NCBI RefSeq assembly: GCF_900166595.1
Contig: NZ_LT745763.1
Coordinates: 2,910,986 to 2,974,985, forward strand
Source: Virgibacillus dokdonensis
Lineage (GTDB): Bacteria > Bacillota > Bacilli > Bacillales > Amphibacillaceae
Direction: 5' to 3'
DNA: 64,000 bases
Under the pieces are notes generated by a model. That model was not told the DNA's origin. It did no database searches and saw only the letters and a program-made list of their open reading frames with translations. Shown in pieces: positions 53,339-63,337 of the stretch (position 1 is its first letter; each line of letters opens with the position of its first letter). The translations under genes were made by a program, and so were the position numbers.

Positions 53339-54148
53339 TTATTTATTCGTTCTCTGAATAAATAAGAATCCAATTACCCCTAACAGCAATTGCTTATACT
53401 GTTGAGATAACTTATCAGAGACCTCGACAATATCATTATCTAAGTCGTGAAACAAAGTAGTATACTCATGCGGAAACCTTCCATTATAAAAATAGGCCCA
53501 GCGATGATGATGTTCATCGATCCATGTGAAATCACCAGTCATAGTAGATCCATCAATAAAAAGCATTTGCTTTCCTTTCTCATCAAAGAGCTTCCCTTTT
53601 AGTCGCAAGACACTTTTAAAATCTTTCTGAATATAAAACCCGATATAATTGTCACTTGCATCGTAATACGTAACTTCCGTTTTCTTCATGCCTTTTCGCT
53701 TCAACTTAAATATCAGTTCTCCAGTGTTAGAGATAAACGCAAACTTTACTGGTAGCCAATTTATGAACGAACTATTATAAATGAGCAAAGGATAGCACCA
53801 GAACGAAACGTGCATAAGTTGAAAAGCGCCAACATACTTGCCCGTTTTTTCAAAACATAATAAACGCGGTAACAAACTAGCATCCTTTTTAAGTACGACA
53901 TGATCAAGTTGCAAAATAGATGCTTGTGAAAGGCCTATCTCTACGTCTTTTAATTTCTGATAGCTTATTCTGCTTCGAATAATTATTATTATTAAAAATA
54001 AAACGGGTAAACCTATAATGGATACTTCTCCCCACTGTTTGGCTCCTGTTGGCGTCCAAATCAATATATACCCAAGAACTACAACGATAAATATAGCTAA
54101 AAATATATACCCCATTTTTTCTCTTCGTTTATACATTTCTTGTAACAA
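53339..54148 (-). CDS. Membrane protein of unknown function, 269 aa
   Basis: I do not recognise the gene. It has two N-terminal membrane helices (about 12-32 and 40-58), then a beta-rich soluble domain with FISNTGELIFKLKRKGMKKT, YDASDNYIGFYIQKDF and LRLKGKLFDEKGKQMLFIDG. Alternating short strands of this kind occur in tubby/LURP-like folds. A last hydrophobic stretch lies near the C-terminus. I prefer TTG 54148 because AGGGGGT is upstream; the longer frame to 54166 or ATG 54136 are alternatives. It follows another membrane-protein gene. Confidence 0.55.
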   Translation of the reverse strand: MLQEMYKRREKMGYIFLAIFIVVVLGYILIWTPTGAKQWGEVSIIGLPVLFLIIIIIRSRISYQKLKDVEIGLSQASILQLDHVVLKKDASLLPRLLCFEKTGKYVGAFQLMHVSFWCYPLLIYNSSFINWLPVKFAFISNTGELIFKLKRKGMKKTEVTYYDASDNYIGFYIQKDFKSVLRLKGKLFDEKGKQMLFIDGSTMTGDFTWIDEHHHRWAYFYNGRFPHEYTTLFHDLDNDIVEVSDKLSQQYKQLLLGVIGFLFIQRTNK

Positions 54149-54162
54149 ATTCCTACCCCCTA

Positions 54163-54450
54163 TCAACGATTTTTAGCAAATGTTTTCGTCCATAACCAAC
54201 GTCCAATTGAAATGACAATAATAACGATCGCATACGCCGTAACGATACGTAAGAAGCTATTACTAATCTTATTCATAAGCCAACTACCAGGATAATAAAA
54301 AATAATAGCAGATAGAACTGAAATAATGATAAATGCCAAAACAATATATACCACATGCATAAGGGATATATCTTCTATATCGTTTATTCGTTTATATAAA
54401 AGGCATATGATGACAATGAAACTTGCTATTTCTAAAACCCATTGTAACAA
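54163..54450 (-). CDS. Small membrane protein, 95 aa
   Basis: A small protein with three membrane segments (about 1-18, 30-52 and 66-86) and no recognisable domain. The TTG at 54450 follows AAGGGAGGGATTA, which is the only good ribosome site; an ATG at 54501 would add 17 residues without one. It is directly followed by the 269-aa membrane protein, and the two are likely co-expressed. Confidence 0.55.
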   Translation of the reverse strand: MLQWVLEIASFIVIICLLYKRINDIEDISLMHVVYIVLAFIIISVLSAIIFYYPGSWLMNKISNSFLRIVTAYAIVIIVISIGRWLWTKTFAKNR

Positions 54451-54649
54451 TAATCCCTCCCTTTTAAATAAAGTACGAAGAGGTACTAGGCACAGTTTCA
54501 TATTTCATCAAAATTTTAGCATTCCCCCTTATAAAACCTCACTAATCGCCAAGCCTGGATGGGACAAATGCAAATATCGTTTTCTTCTATAAACGCTATA
54601 TTTTTTGTTATGTAGAAAACATGAATTGTCGACAAATATTATGCGATAA

Positions 54650-54702
54650 GTCAAGTTTTTCTTATACTATAAACCTTTACACTTTTATACTTTCTTATAG
54701 TG
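54650..54702 (+). repeat. Family B repeat, right half
   Basis: AAGTCAAGTTTTTCTTATAC, TATAAACC and TTTTATACTTTCTTATAGTG match the right half of family B; the central stem is missing. Confidence 0.6.
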
Positions 54703-54705
54703 CAA

Positions 54706-54729
54706 AAAAGCACCCCATGGAGTGCCTTT
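54706..54729 (-). terminator. Terminator of the GH112 operon after galT
   Basis: On the minus strand GGCACTCC pairs with GGGGTGC and runs into TTTTTT. It lies about 25 bases after the galT stop. Confidence 0.7.
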
Positions 54730-54753
54730 AATCTATACTATTATTTATTTCTT

Positions 54754-56235
54754 TTATTCATTAATAAACACTTGCAGAAATCGATGAAAAGATTGATTGT
54801 CTTTAAACACTCCTGCATCTTGTAAAATACGTACGAACGTATTACCGACTTCTTTACGCACAATTTCTCTTGCTTCTTCTGTAGTTTGTACATCTGGATA
54901 CTGCTTTTTTAAGTTGTCTGCCCAAACGCTATGATGCTCCGCTACTTGCTGCTGTCCATGTAATAAATAGCTCTCTATTTCAGCTAATTCTTGCTTCAAA
55001 CGGGCTGGCAATACAGCTAAGCCCATCACTTCTATTAATCCAATATTTTCTTTTTTAATATGATGTACATCTGCATGCGGATGAAAAATACCTTGAGGAT
55101 ACTGTTCTGTCGTTCGGTTATTCCGCAAGACAAGATCTAATTCATATTTGTCCTTACGTTTTCTAGCAATTGGCGTAATGGTATTATGCGGCGTTTGCTC
55201 CGTAAAAGCTTGAATATCCGCTGATTCATCCGAATAATCTTTCCATGAGGCTAAAATGTCATCTGCTGCTTCTACTAAATCAGTACTATTGCTTCCCACT
55301 AAACGAATAACGGATAATGGCCAATGTAGGACAGCACAATGCAATCTTGGATACTTTCTCCACGAAAAGGAAAATGCTTCTTTCGCATTCATCATAGCAA
55401 ATTCATACTTCCCTGCCTGATAATGATCATGACTTAAGATAGATCCACCAACGATTGGTAAATCTGCATTGGAGCCAATAAAATAATGCGGGAATATATC
55501 TATAAATGCTAAGAGCCGTTTGAATGTTTGCTGATCGATTTTCATATTCCGATGTTCTCCAGCTAGTAATATACTATGCTCATTATAATATACGTACGGA
55601 GAATATTGAAAAAACCACATCTCGTCATGTAAAGGTACTCTTATCATGCGGTGATTTGCCCGAGCTGGATGATCTATTCGCCCAGCATAGCCTTCATTCT
55701 CTATACATAATAGACATTTCGGATACGTCACATTTTTAACATTTTCCCGCTCTAGCTTCATTTGCTCTGGATCTTTTTCCGGTTTGGATAAATTAATCGT
55801 AATATCCATCGTCCCATAAGCCGTGTCCACCTTATAGCTTATGTTTTTCGCAATTCGATTCATTTGAATATAGTTACTATTTTTTGATAAAGCATAAAAG
55901 TAATTCGTAGCTTCTATTGGTGATTGCTTATACTTTTCATAAAATGTCTGGTTAATTTCTGAAGGGCGCGCGATAAGACAATTCATGATATGAGCCGTCA
56001 GTATTTCTTTTTCACTTAAAACGTTGCGAATAATTTCATGCTCCAATGCATATTCAATCAAATGCTCTACTAAATTTGGGATGGAAGTATCTCTTGCTGG
56101 TACTACTCCATCTGGATATGCCTCTAATTGCAAGACATTCATAATTTGGTTCCTAGCATATACTTTGTCAGCTTGTGCAATCATTTCTGTGGTACCTGCT
56201 TTTTCAATAAGTCCTGCTAAATAGGGATACACCAT
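54754..56235 (-). CDS. galT: UDP-glucose-hexose-1-phosphate uridylyltransferase, class II
   Basis: A 493-residue class II GalT as found in Firmicutes. Characteristic stretches are YPKCLLCIENEGYAGRIDHP, ANHRMIRVPL, QYSPYVYYNEHSILLAGEH, GSNADLPIVGGSILSHDHYQ and GIFHPHADVHHIKKENIGLI. It swaps galactose 1-phosphate for glucose 1-phosphate on UDP. In this operon it would recycle the galactose 1-phosphate released by the GH112 phosphorylase. A galE gene, needed to regenerate UDP-glucose, is not in the window. Confidence 0.93.
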   Translation of the reverse strand: MVYPYLAGLIEKAGTTEMIAQADKVYARNQIMNVLQLEAYPDGVVPARDTSIPNLVEHLIEYALEHEIIRNVLSEKEILTAHIMNCLIARPSEINQTFYEKYKQSPIEATNYFYALSKNSNYIQMNRIAKNISYKVDTAYGTMDITINLSKPEKDPEQMKLERENVKNVTYPKCLLCIENEGYAGRIDHPARANHRMIRVPLHDEMWFFQYSPYVYYNEHSILLAGEHRNMKIDQQTFKRLLAFIDIFPHYFIGSNADLPIVGGSILSHDHYQAGKYEFAMMNAKEAFSFSWRKYPRLHCAVLHWPLSVIRLVGSNSTDLVEAADDILASWKDYSDESADIQAFTEQTPHNTITPIARKRKDKYELDLVLRNNRTTEQYPQGIFHPHADVHHIKKENIGLIEVMGLAVLPARLKQELAEIESYLLHGQQQVAEHHSVWADNLKKQYPDVQTTEEAREIVRKEVGNTFVRILQDAGVFKDNQSFHRFLQVFINE

Positions 56236-56286
56236 CCTTCATCACTCCTTTAAGGTCCATATTCTACAATTTCACATAACATCCAA

Positions 56287-57192
56287 CTAGGAAAGCACAC
56301 ACGCTCTTAACCCTGCACCAATAATGCCTTGGTGATTGTTCAGCTTACTAATCTCCATATTTTCTAGGATATGGATTTGTTCAGCAAGCAAATACGTTTG
56401 GAGTTTTACTTTGATTAGCTCTAATAACCAAGGATTATGGGTAACTACACTTCCTCCAAAAACAATTTTATTTGGATCTAACAAACTACTGACAGTATAG
56501 ACACCCTGTGTTAGAACAAATACCATTTCTTCTATCAACTGCTGTGCTTCTTCATCACCTGTCAAATAGTTAGCAAAAATATCTTTCGTTATGACCTGAT
56601 CATCTGCATATATCTTTCTTGCCTGTAGTTGCATTGCTGGTCCTGAAGCAGCATTTTCCAATCTTTGTAAGGCTTCGCTGTTTAATTTAGAATAAACTGG
56701 AATTAAACCTAATTCCCCAGCAAAACCAGCACCACGAATAAATTCACCATCTTGAATAATAGAACAGGAAATACCAGTACTAATTGTGATATAAACAAGC
56801 AATTCTTGATTAGCCATTTCCGCTTTTTTCCACTCTGCAAACGCAGCCATATACACATCATTATCAATGGCAATTTTGTCAATACCGATTGCTTTTTGGA
56901 GTCGTTCCATAAATGGAAAGTTATCCCAGGGTAAATTATTCTGATAAACAGCAATCCCTCGCTCACGATCTACCTTCCCCGGGACACCTGCGCCAATGCC
57001 ATATATTTCATGTTTTGGAATACTAGAATGGTCTAGCAGCTGTTCTACACATTGCACAACTTTAGCAAACATCGTTTCCTTATTTGTAGGATCACTGCTC
57101 ACTTTTACCTGTTGAATTAAATTGCCATATTCATTTACAATTCCTGCCGCCACTTTTGTTCCGCCAATGTCAATCCCAATGCTGTATTTCAT
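56287..57192 (-). CDS. ROK-family sugar kinase without the zinc motif
   Basis: A 301-residue ROK kinase. The phosphate loop is GIDIGGTKVAAG (residues 4-15), and the catalytic Asp is in IAIDNDVYMAAFAEW. The usual ROK zinc signature with three Cys is absent: the segment reads IRGAGFAGELGLIPVYSKLN. Position between the GH112 phosphorylase and galT suggests it phosphorylates the released N-acetylhexosamine, replacing the NahK kinase of bifidobacteria. Start ATG 57192 has GTGAGGA upstream. Specificity is inferred from context only. Confidence 0.88.
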   Translation of the reverse strand: MKYSIGIDIGGTKVAAGIVNEYGNLIQQVKVSSDPTNKETMFAKVVQCVEQLLDHSSIPKHEIYGIGAGVPGKVDRERGIAVYQNNLPWDNFPFMERLQKAIGIDKIAIDNDVYMAAFAEWKKAEMANQELLVYITISTGISCSIIQDGEFIRGAGFAGELGLIPVYSKLNSEALQRLENAASGPAMQLQARKIYADDQVITKDIFANYLTGDEEAQQLIEEMVFVLTQGVYTVSSLLDPNKIVFGGSVVTHNPWLLELIKVKLQTYLLAEQIHILENMEISKLNNHQGIIGAGLRACVLS

Positions 57193-57235
57193 CCTTATCC
57201 TCACCTTTACAACACATGGCTTAAGTTACTCTTTA

Positions 57236-57326
57236 TAGATAAACTTAGATATCGCCAATTCTTATGGCAAAAGCCGTCGTTTTGCTTATACTATAAACCT
57301 TAAAATTTTTATATTTTCTATAGTCC
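57236..57326 (+). repeat. Family B repeat
   Basis: AGATAAACTTAGATATCGCC, AATTCTTATGGCAAAAGCCG, TCGTTTTGCTTATACTATAAACC, TTTTTATATTTTCTATAGTC is a nearly full family B copy, here inside the GH112 operon between the ROK kinase and the DUF6903 gene, antisense to transcription. Confidence 0.7.
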
Positions 57327-57384
57327 AAGAACGAAGCCTGCTTTTTTAATCTTCCGCACACAGAGTAAAGACTGCACTACTCCT

Positions 57385-57552
57385 TTATACAAATTTCCGA
57401 TTATAGTTCCATAGTAAAAATAAAAGACCTGTTAAGCCAATAAGTTGAAGAAATAGTTCAAATTTGCCAACGGTTTGTTGTCCATAAAATATGAGAAACA
57501 GACAAAATAGAAAGAAAACAACCTTGACAACTACAAAAATTTTATCCTTCAT
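57385..57552 (-). CDS. DUF6903-like small membrane protein
   Basis: A 55-residue protein with two membrane helices (about 4-24 and 30-48), starting MKDKIFVVVKVVFFLFC, with FYGQQTVG between the helices and a NYNRKFV end. This matches DUF6903, a small family found beside GH112 or other sugar-uptake genes; function unknown. The ATG at 57552 overlaps the phosphorylase stop by four bases and has GGGAGG upstream, so the two are coupled. Confidence 0.7.
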   Translation of the reverse strand: MKDKIFVVVKVVFFLFCLFLIFYGQQTVGKFELFLQLIGLTGLLFLLWNYNRKFV

Positions 57553-59711
57553 GTGTAGTCCTCCCATATGATTTCGCTTGCTTCTAACTCAACTTGACGT
57601 TTGTTTCCATCGCCATCATAAACATTGGTAACTTGTTTTTCGGTAGAGTTATTAATAATGGCATATTTTTTCACTTCTGGGTATGCATGTACTTCACAGT
57701 GCACATTTGAAGCAAACCATTTTCTCATTTCTTCTTCTTTATGAGCTGCATAATACATGGCACGTAATAATAATCTCGTATTCTCATGACTATACGGTAA
57801 ACCTGCGATATATACGGCTCTCCCCTTTCCAAAACCGGAGCTAGCAAGATGAACACCATCATTAGAATATTCGATAATTTCTGTCGCCTCGTTTAATGCA
57901 AAGATATACTCCATGCTTTCACCAAAATCAAATGCAGTCATATCTTCAGCAATAAAATGATTCTCGATTACTTCTGTAAAATATTTATTCGTCGATAAGC
58001 TAAAGCCTAATTCTTTATCTAATCCAAAAACATTAGCAAGCTGAAAATAGCGCCCTTCATGATGATAAGCAGTTGGTTCTCCTATACCAACGAAACCGCC
58101 CCCCTCATATATCCATTTACGAAGAATGGAAATTAATTGAGGATTTTTCCATTTCTCGCCGCCAGAAAACGCAGTCCCTGCATCACCTACATTAATAATC
58201 ACATCTATATCTTCTGGTACCCCTTTTGCGATTACATCGTCAAAACTAATAAAAGATACGTCCACTGCTGATCCACTTAATGCTTCTAATACACCATGAT
58301 AAGAATACGCTTTTTTATACCATTTTCCGTGGGCAACAATATGCGTTTGCCATGTTCGCAATTTCCCCCATGCATTTAAAACGGCTACTTTTAGACCTGT
58401 ATACGGTTGAATTCCGTGAATATTATCATAAATTTCTCGAAATTCATTTGTAACCTTCTCCACGTAATCAACAAATTTAGGAAACTTATATGCTAAACTT
58501 AAATAACCGCCATAACCAATTCTATCTAAAGGTTTGCGCATTAACGCTCTTCTTGCTGTTAACCAATTTTCGTTTGCTTCAATAACCGGATCATTGCCTT
58601 CATAGAATGTGTCAGGAAAGAAATAAGGTAAAAATCTTCCTTCCGTATATTTCACACCTGGAATATCAGAAATAATTCGTAACGTCGTTCCATCACCAAC
58701 GCTACCAACAACGGCGTCCATGCCGACAGATGGAAAATAACTACCATAAGGTTCTGTTCCAATCCAATTATCGCCTAAAAACATCATCGCTTCTTTATCA
58801 TGCTCATGAACGATATCAACTAATTCCTTCACTTCCTTTGCAACGAACTGCTGAATAAAATCAATATAATCTAAATACGCTTGTGAAGGAATACGAAAAG
58901 TCGTGTTGTAATAGCCTTTGTTCACAATATCTTCTGGCCTTAAACGGTAGCCTTTCTCTTTTTCAAACGCTTCAAGTGCTGCAACGGAAACACTCGCACC
59001 GTAGCCAAACCAATCCACAAACTTCTCCTTACCTAAATCATTAAAAATGAGTGTGAAATGATAGAAAAAGGTCGTAAAGCGAACAACGTCTGTATCTGGA
59101 TTTTCCTTTAACCATTGTTGTAAATATGCTTTTACATACTGGTTAGAATGAGGTTGACGGACATCAAACGGGATATCATGTGGTGTATCTCCCCAATCAT
59201 TTGTTATATGATTATACATTTGCGTCGGATCCCATTTCATATATGCTAAAAAAGAAACCGTATATTCATGCCACTGTTCAACTTGTTTCATCGTTACACA
59301 ATTCGTTGCTTCATCTACTTGCCAATAGTCTGGTGAAACAACCTCACCTGTTGTTCGGTCGATTACTTCCCACCAACGCTTTGGATCATGAATATAATCC
59401 GGCGTTATTTGTTCCTCAAAATAACCCTTTAAAAACGGAATTTCCAACGTGGTTTCTGTTGCTGTATAATAGGGCGACATTAAATATAGTTGCTGCATTT
59501 CCTCTGGATGCTGTTTAGCAAAATCATTATGATTTCGAGCCACAAAATACGTCGTATAAATTTTCGCATCTAATTGTTTGATCTCATCATCCAACTTCGT
59601 TCCATCGCTATCTCGCAGTGCATCTGCACCCCAGCGCTCCATCAATTCCTTCGTCTCTTGTAAAAAATGTTGCTGACTTGGTAATGTAACTCTTCCTGTT
59701 GTTTTTTTCAT
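57549..59711 (-). CDS. lnpA: 1,3-beta-galactosyl-N-acetylhexosamine phosphorylase (GH112)
   Basis: A 720-residue GH112 phosphorylase that splits lacto-N-biose or galacto-N-biose with phosphate into galactose 1-phosphate and the N-acetylhexosamine. Family features include the opening TGRVTLPSQQHFLQETKELM, ERWGADALRDSDGTKLDDEI, NDWGDTPHDIPFDVRQPHS, MFLGDNWIGTEPYGSYFPSV, GMDAVVGSVGDGTTLRIISD and the flavodoxin-like GIGEPTAYHHEG part. Length is normal. Cytosolic. It follows two permease genes and a binding protein, which bring in the disaccharide. Preference for the mucin core or milk-type disaccharide cannot be read from sequence. Confidence 0.93.
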   Translation of the reverse strand: MKKTTGRVTLPSQQHFLQETKELMERWGADALRDSDGTKLDDEIKQLDAKIYTTYFVARNHNDFAKQHPEEMQQLYLMSPYYTATETTLEIPFLKGYFEEQITPDYIHDPKRWWEVIDRTTGEVVSPDYWQVDEATNCVTMKQVEQWHEYTVSFLAYMKWDPTQMYNHITNDWGDTPHDIPFDVRQPHSNQYVKAYLQQWLKENPDTDVVRFTTFFYHFTLIFNDLGKEKFVDWFGYGASVSVAALEAFEKEKGYRLRPEDIVNKGYYNTTFRIPSQAYLDYIDFIQQFVAKEVKELVDIVHEHDKEAMMFLGDNWIGTEPYGSYFPSVGMDAVVGSVGDGTTLRIISDIPGVKYTEGRFLPYFFPDTFYEGNDPVIEANENWLTARRALMRKPLDRIGYGGYLSLAYKFPKFVDYVEKVTNEFREIYDNIHGIQPYTGLKVAVLNAWGKLRTWQTHIVAHGKWYKKAYSYHGVLEALSGSAVDVSFISFDDVIAKGVPEDIDVIINVGDAGTAFSGGEKWKNPQLISILRKWIYEGGGFVGIGEPTAYHHEGRYFQLANVFGLDKELGFSLSTNKYFTEVIENHFIAEDMTAFDFGESMEYIFALNEATEIIEYSNDGVHLASSGFGKGRAVYIAGLPYSHENTRLLLRAMYYAAHKEEEMRKWFASNVHCEVHAYPEVKKYAIINNSTEKQVTNVYDGDGNKRQVELEASEIIWEDYT

Positions 59712-59720
59712 CTCTCACAC

Positions 59721-60602
59721 CTAACCTTTCACTCCACCAACTGTCATTCCTTGTGTTAAACGTTTTTGAACCAAAATATATAGAATTAATGTAGGAAGCA
59801 TGACGATTACCATACCTGCATACATCGGTCCGTAATTCACTGCTGAACGTTCTGCAGCCATTAAATTCAACAATCCAACTGGCAACGTTTGATTTTCTGC
59901 CGGCATTAGCGTTAGCGCTAATATATACTCATTCCAAAATAATAAGAAATTAAATAAGATAACAATCACGATACTCGGTGCCGCCATAGGAAACATGACC
60001 GAAAACATTGTCCTATAGTACCCTGCACCATCTATACTTGCTGCTTCTTCAAAATCAGAAGGTAATGTTTTAAAATAACTTGATAATAAATAAATCGTAA
60101 ATGGTAAAGCTGTTGAAGCATAAATGAGCGCCAACATAAATCGATTATTCAGTAAAAGCTCACTTCCTACAATTGTTCTTAAACCTGTATCCCAATCTAA
60201 GAGCATTAGGAAAATCGGCACTGCAATATAACTAACATTAATGAACAAGCCTGCTTTTACCATGCCATTAATGAAACGATTTCCTCTAAATTCAAATCTA
60301 GACAATACGTATGCCGCTGGCAGTGCTACAACTAATAAAATGATTAAAGCCATCGCTGTAACAAGTACAGAGTTTAATAGATATTCACCCATCTGCGCTT
60401 CTTGGAACGCTTCTACAAAGTTAGCTAAATGAATACCATCCGGAAGTGCCCAAGGGCTTCCATAAAACTCTTTATTTTGCTTGATTGATGCTAAAAACAC
60501 CCATGCGACAGGTACAATAATGGAAACCGCTAATGTGATTAACGCCACATAAATAAATAATCGCATTAAACCGTCTAAACTCAATTTCTCAGAATTTTTC
60601 AT
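59721..60602 (-). CDS. Carbohydrate ABC transporter permease, MalG type
   Basis: A 293-residue permease with six helices, PVAWVFLASIKQNKEFYG after the first helix and the coupling motif EEAASIDGAGYYRTMFSVMF. It lies 9 bases before the GH112 gene and forms the channel with the next upstream gene. The ATPase is not encoded here; such systems often borrow MsmX. Confidence 0.92.
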   Translation of the reverse strand: MKNSEKLSLDGLMRLFIYVALITLAVSIIVPVAWVFLASIKQNKEFYGSPWALPDGIHLANFVEAFQEAQMGEYLLNSVLVTAMALIILLVVALPAAYVLSRFEFRGNRFINGMVKAGLFINVSYIAVPIFLMLLDWDTGLRTIVGSELLLNNRFMLALIYASTALPFTIYLLSSYFKTLPSDFEEAASIDGAGYYRTMFSVMFPMAAPSIVIVILFNFLLFWNEYILALTLMPAENQTLPVGLLNLMAAERSAVNYGPMYAGMVIVMLPTLILYILVQKRLTQGMTVGGVKG

Positions 60603-60620
60603 TAGAGACTCAAACCTCCT

Positions 60621-61511
60621 TTAATACTCCAATACATCGCGCTTTGTTATCCTGCTAACAATCGCTGCTAATAAGAAGGAGAACAGAAACACAATAACCC
60701 CAATAGCCATTCCGTAGCCGAAGGTAGAGTTTCCATACGCTTGATCATACATGTAAGAAAGAAATACTTCTGTTGACCCATCAGGTCCTCCGCCTGTCAT
60801 CGCTTTTACTAATAAAAAGCTCAAATTAATCGTACTTATAATAAAGAAGGTTAGCGTTGTACGAATGTTATTCCATACTAGAGGTAATGTAATACTCGTA
60901 AACTGTTTTAGTTTACTTGCCCCTTCTAAAGAAGCTGCTTCATAAAAACTTGGTGGGATACCTGCCATACTTGACATATACATCACCATATAATAACCAA
61001 TGGCCTGCCATATAAGAGCTGCAGCCAAACTATAAATAACGACCTTTTGATCCCCCAACCACATTTGTTGTAGATTCTCTAAGCTGAATATACCTAGAAT
61101 GCTATTTAATAGACCACTTGAAGGGTCATAAACGGCTGAAAATATCCCCGCAATAACAACAATGGATAAAATATTTGGGATGTAGAAAATAATCCGAAAG
61201 AAATTTCCACCCTTTACGTTTTCTTTCGTTAAAATTGCCGCAAAAAAGACGGCAAACGAAAATGTAACAATCGCGACGACAACGATTAAGAAGATGGAAT
61301 TTTGAAAAGAACGAATAAACGTCATATCATTCCAAAGTAGCTTAAAATTATCTAAGCCAACGAACTGTTGCGTGTTAGAAAAACCACCCCAACGGTAAAG
61401 CGACATCCGAAACACCTCGAATGTTGGCATAAACATAAAGACCATTAATAAAATCAAAGCTGGCGAAACGCATAAGCCAATAAATAGATTACGTGACCTC
61501 GTTTTGCTCAT
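60621..61511 (-). CDS. Carbohydrate ABC transporter permease, MalF type
   Basis: A 296-residue permease: LFIGLCVSPALILLMVFMFM helix, FVGLDNFKLLWNDMTFIRSF loop and coupling motif YEAASLEGASKLKQFTSITL. ATG 61511 follows GAGAGGTGAGAAA; the frame open to 61559 would add 16 residues not typical of the family. It is 18 bases from the MalG-type gene. Confidence 0.92.
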   Translation of the reverse strand: MSKTRSRNLFIGLCVSPALILLMVFMFMPTFEVFRMSLYRWGGFSNTQQFVGLDNFKLLWNDMTFIRSFQNSIFLIVVVAIVTFSFAVFFAAILTKENVKGGNFFRIIFYIPNILSIVVIAGIFSAVYDPSSGLLNSILGIFSLENLQQMWLGDQKVVIYSLAAALIWQAIGYYMVMYMSSMAGIPPSFYEAASLEGASKLKQFTSITLPLVWNNIRTTLTFFIISTINLSFLLVKAMTGGGPDGSTEVFLSYMYDQAYGNSTFGYGMAIGVIVFLFSFLLAAIVSRITKRDVLEY

Positions 61512-61653
61512 TTTCTCACCTCTCTCCAATACAAAACCATCATGTAACATGAATTTCATTCAAACGCTTCTTAGAAATGTCAAAAGCCATTTATAGGTAT
61601 GTTTATTAACATTTCATTGTAATTATCTTGCCCTGACTTGTATATTCATGGAA

Positions 61654-61713
61654 GGCAGCCAGTTCCTAAAATGCTGTTCTTCCTAAAATAACATGCATGC
61701 AGAGGAGGCTGCC
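61654..61713 (-). other. Inverted repeat between the binding-protein and permease genes
   Basis: GGCAGCC (61654-61660) pairs with GGCTGCC (61707-61713), enclosing two TTCCTAAAAT direct repeats. It has no T-run. Hairpins here commonly protect the binding-protein mRNA from decay, so this protein is probably made in excess. Confidence 0.45.
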
Positions 61714-61810
61714 CTGTAAATCCATTTATTGATTCATCCAATTATTTGTTAAAGACTGAGCGAATAGATTTGGAACGAACGAAAATCTTTCTAACGTCCA
61801 TTGGATATGA

Positions 61811-63160
61811 TTAATTTAAAGCTGGTCTAAGCTTATCACTTACTTCTTCTATTTTCTCTTGCCATTCTTTAAATGTCATATCGCCACTAATGACACTATC
61901 AATACTTCCGTATAAAGTATCACCCATATTCGCCCCAGGAACTGGTTTTGTAGAAGCAAAAGTTCCCATAGCTGGCAGCACACCTTCCTCGTCATAAATA
62001 CTATAGAAAGTTTGTTTTTGGCCATCTAATTGTTCGGTAATACCTTCAATTGGCTGTACTGCTCCTGCTTCTAAGAATGTATCTGCTGCTTCGTCTGAAT
62101 ACATATACGCAATAAAATCTTTCGCTACATCTTTATTCTTTGCATCTTTTGGAATCCAAATTTGCTCGAAGAAAGTAAATGCATAACGGTCACCATCATC
62201 TTCAAAGGCAGGGATAGAAGTCATACCCCAAGCAAAGTTTTCAGCACGTGGTGCTTCCTTCATTTCATCGACAACCCAGTTACCATTTGGCATAAATAAA
62301 GCTTTATTATCTAAGACTAATTGCTGGTTTTTCGTAAAATCATTTGGATTAGCATTTGCTACTGTATTCGGATGTACATAGTCTGCTAGTTTTTCGACGG
62401 TTTCTAATGCTTTAGTTGCTTCCTCGGATTCCCAAATGCCATCTTCATAGGTCATAGCAGAGCTGTAGAAATCTGCTCCACCTGCAGCATATAGCATGGA
62501 TCCAAGTAACGTATCAAAGTAGTTGCTCGTTGGATACGTAAATAATGAAATACCTTCTTCTTTTGCTTTATCTCCTAATTCCCACATCTCATCCCAAGTT
62601 TTCGGCACTTCCCAACCTTTTTCTTCAAATAAACCTGCATTGTAGAATAAGCCAGTTGGACTGTAGAACATTGGCGCTAAATAAGTTTCTCCATCAGCGT
62701 ATGGGTTAGTAGCTAGTGTATCTGTAAAACCTTCTAAAAGTTTTTCATTTACTTTTGTTTCTTCTCCAGGTACTTGCATATCAAAAACATCTGTAATGTT
62801 TTCTACACCATCTTCTTTAATCAAGGTTTCCGTTAAAGCTTCTTCTCTGTTTGTAGCTAGTAATAACACATCTGGGTAATCCCCGGCTTGCATATTTGGT
62901 CGTACAACTTCTTCCAAGTTCTTTTCCATTTGCAGATCAACCTCTACATCTGGATTTACTTCTTCGTAAGACTTCACAACATTTTCCCACATTTCCGTAC
63001 CATATGCAGATTCTAATGCAGCTACTTTTAATGTTGTTTTCTCGCCGCTACCTTCTTTATCTGCTGATTTTTCTTCCTTCTCTTCTCCATTGGAACATGC
63101 TGCTAAAGTAAAAATAACGAGAATGATAGAAACAGTTAATAAAAACTTCATTTTTTTCAT
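61811..63160 (-). CDS. Carbohydrate ABC transporter substrate-binding lipoprotein
   Basis: A 449-residue family 1 solute-binding lipoprotein with lipobox FTLAACSNG (Cys22) and a charged linker. Typical parts are TTLKVAALESAYGTEMWENV, AGDYPDVLLLATNREEALTE, SPTGLFYNAGLFEEKGWEVP, KTWDEMWELGDKAKEEGISL and GNWVVDEM. By operon position the ligand is lacto-N-biose or galacto-N-biose. First gene of the GH112 operon, controlled by a promoter with cre site. Confidence 0.9.
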   Translation of the reverse strand: MKKMKFLLTVSIILVIFTLAACSNGEEKEEKSADKEGSGEKTTLKVAALESAYGTEMWENVVKSYEEVNPDVEVDLQMEKNLEEVVRPNMQAGDYPDVLLLATNREEALTETLIKEDGVENITDVFDMQVPGEETKVNEKLLEGFTDTLATNPYADGETYLAPMFYSPTGLFYNAGLFEEKGWEVPKTWDEMWELGDKAKEEGISLFTYPTSNYFDTLLGSMLYAAGGADFYSSAMTYEDGIWESEEATKALETVEKLADYVHPNTVANANPNDFTKNQQLVLDNKALFMPNGNWVVDEMKEAPRAENFAWGMTSIPAFEDDGDRYAFTFFEQIWIPKDAKNKDVAKDFIAYMYSDEAADTFLEAGAVQPIEGITEQLDGQKQTFYSIYDEEGVLPAMGTFASTKPVPGANMGDTLYGSIDSVISGDMTFKEWQEKIEEVSDKLRPALN

Positions 63161-63201
63161 TATTGAAGCCCCCTGTTTTAATTGTTTTCTTGCTTACCCT
63201 T

Positions 63202-63230
63202 ATACTACAATGGTTAAAACGCTTTCACAA
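63202..63230 (-). promoter_or_regulatory. Promoter and cre site of the GH112 operon
   Basis: On the minus strand TTGTGA (63225-63230), a 17-base spacer and TAGTAT (63202-63207). The plus-strand reading TTAAAACGCTTTCA (63214-63227) matches the cre consensus at 13 of 14 positions and covers the spacer, predicting CcpA repression. The divergent AraC gene suggests inducer-dependent activation as well. Confidence 0.7.
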
Positions 63231-63337
63231 TAAACATCTTGTCTACTTTTTTAGGTTTATTGCTTTTTGCAAAAGCCCCCTATAAAATAGTACGTATAGA
63301 TGCATAATATGAAAATATCCGTAATTAGAATTCTTTT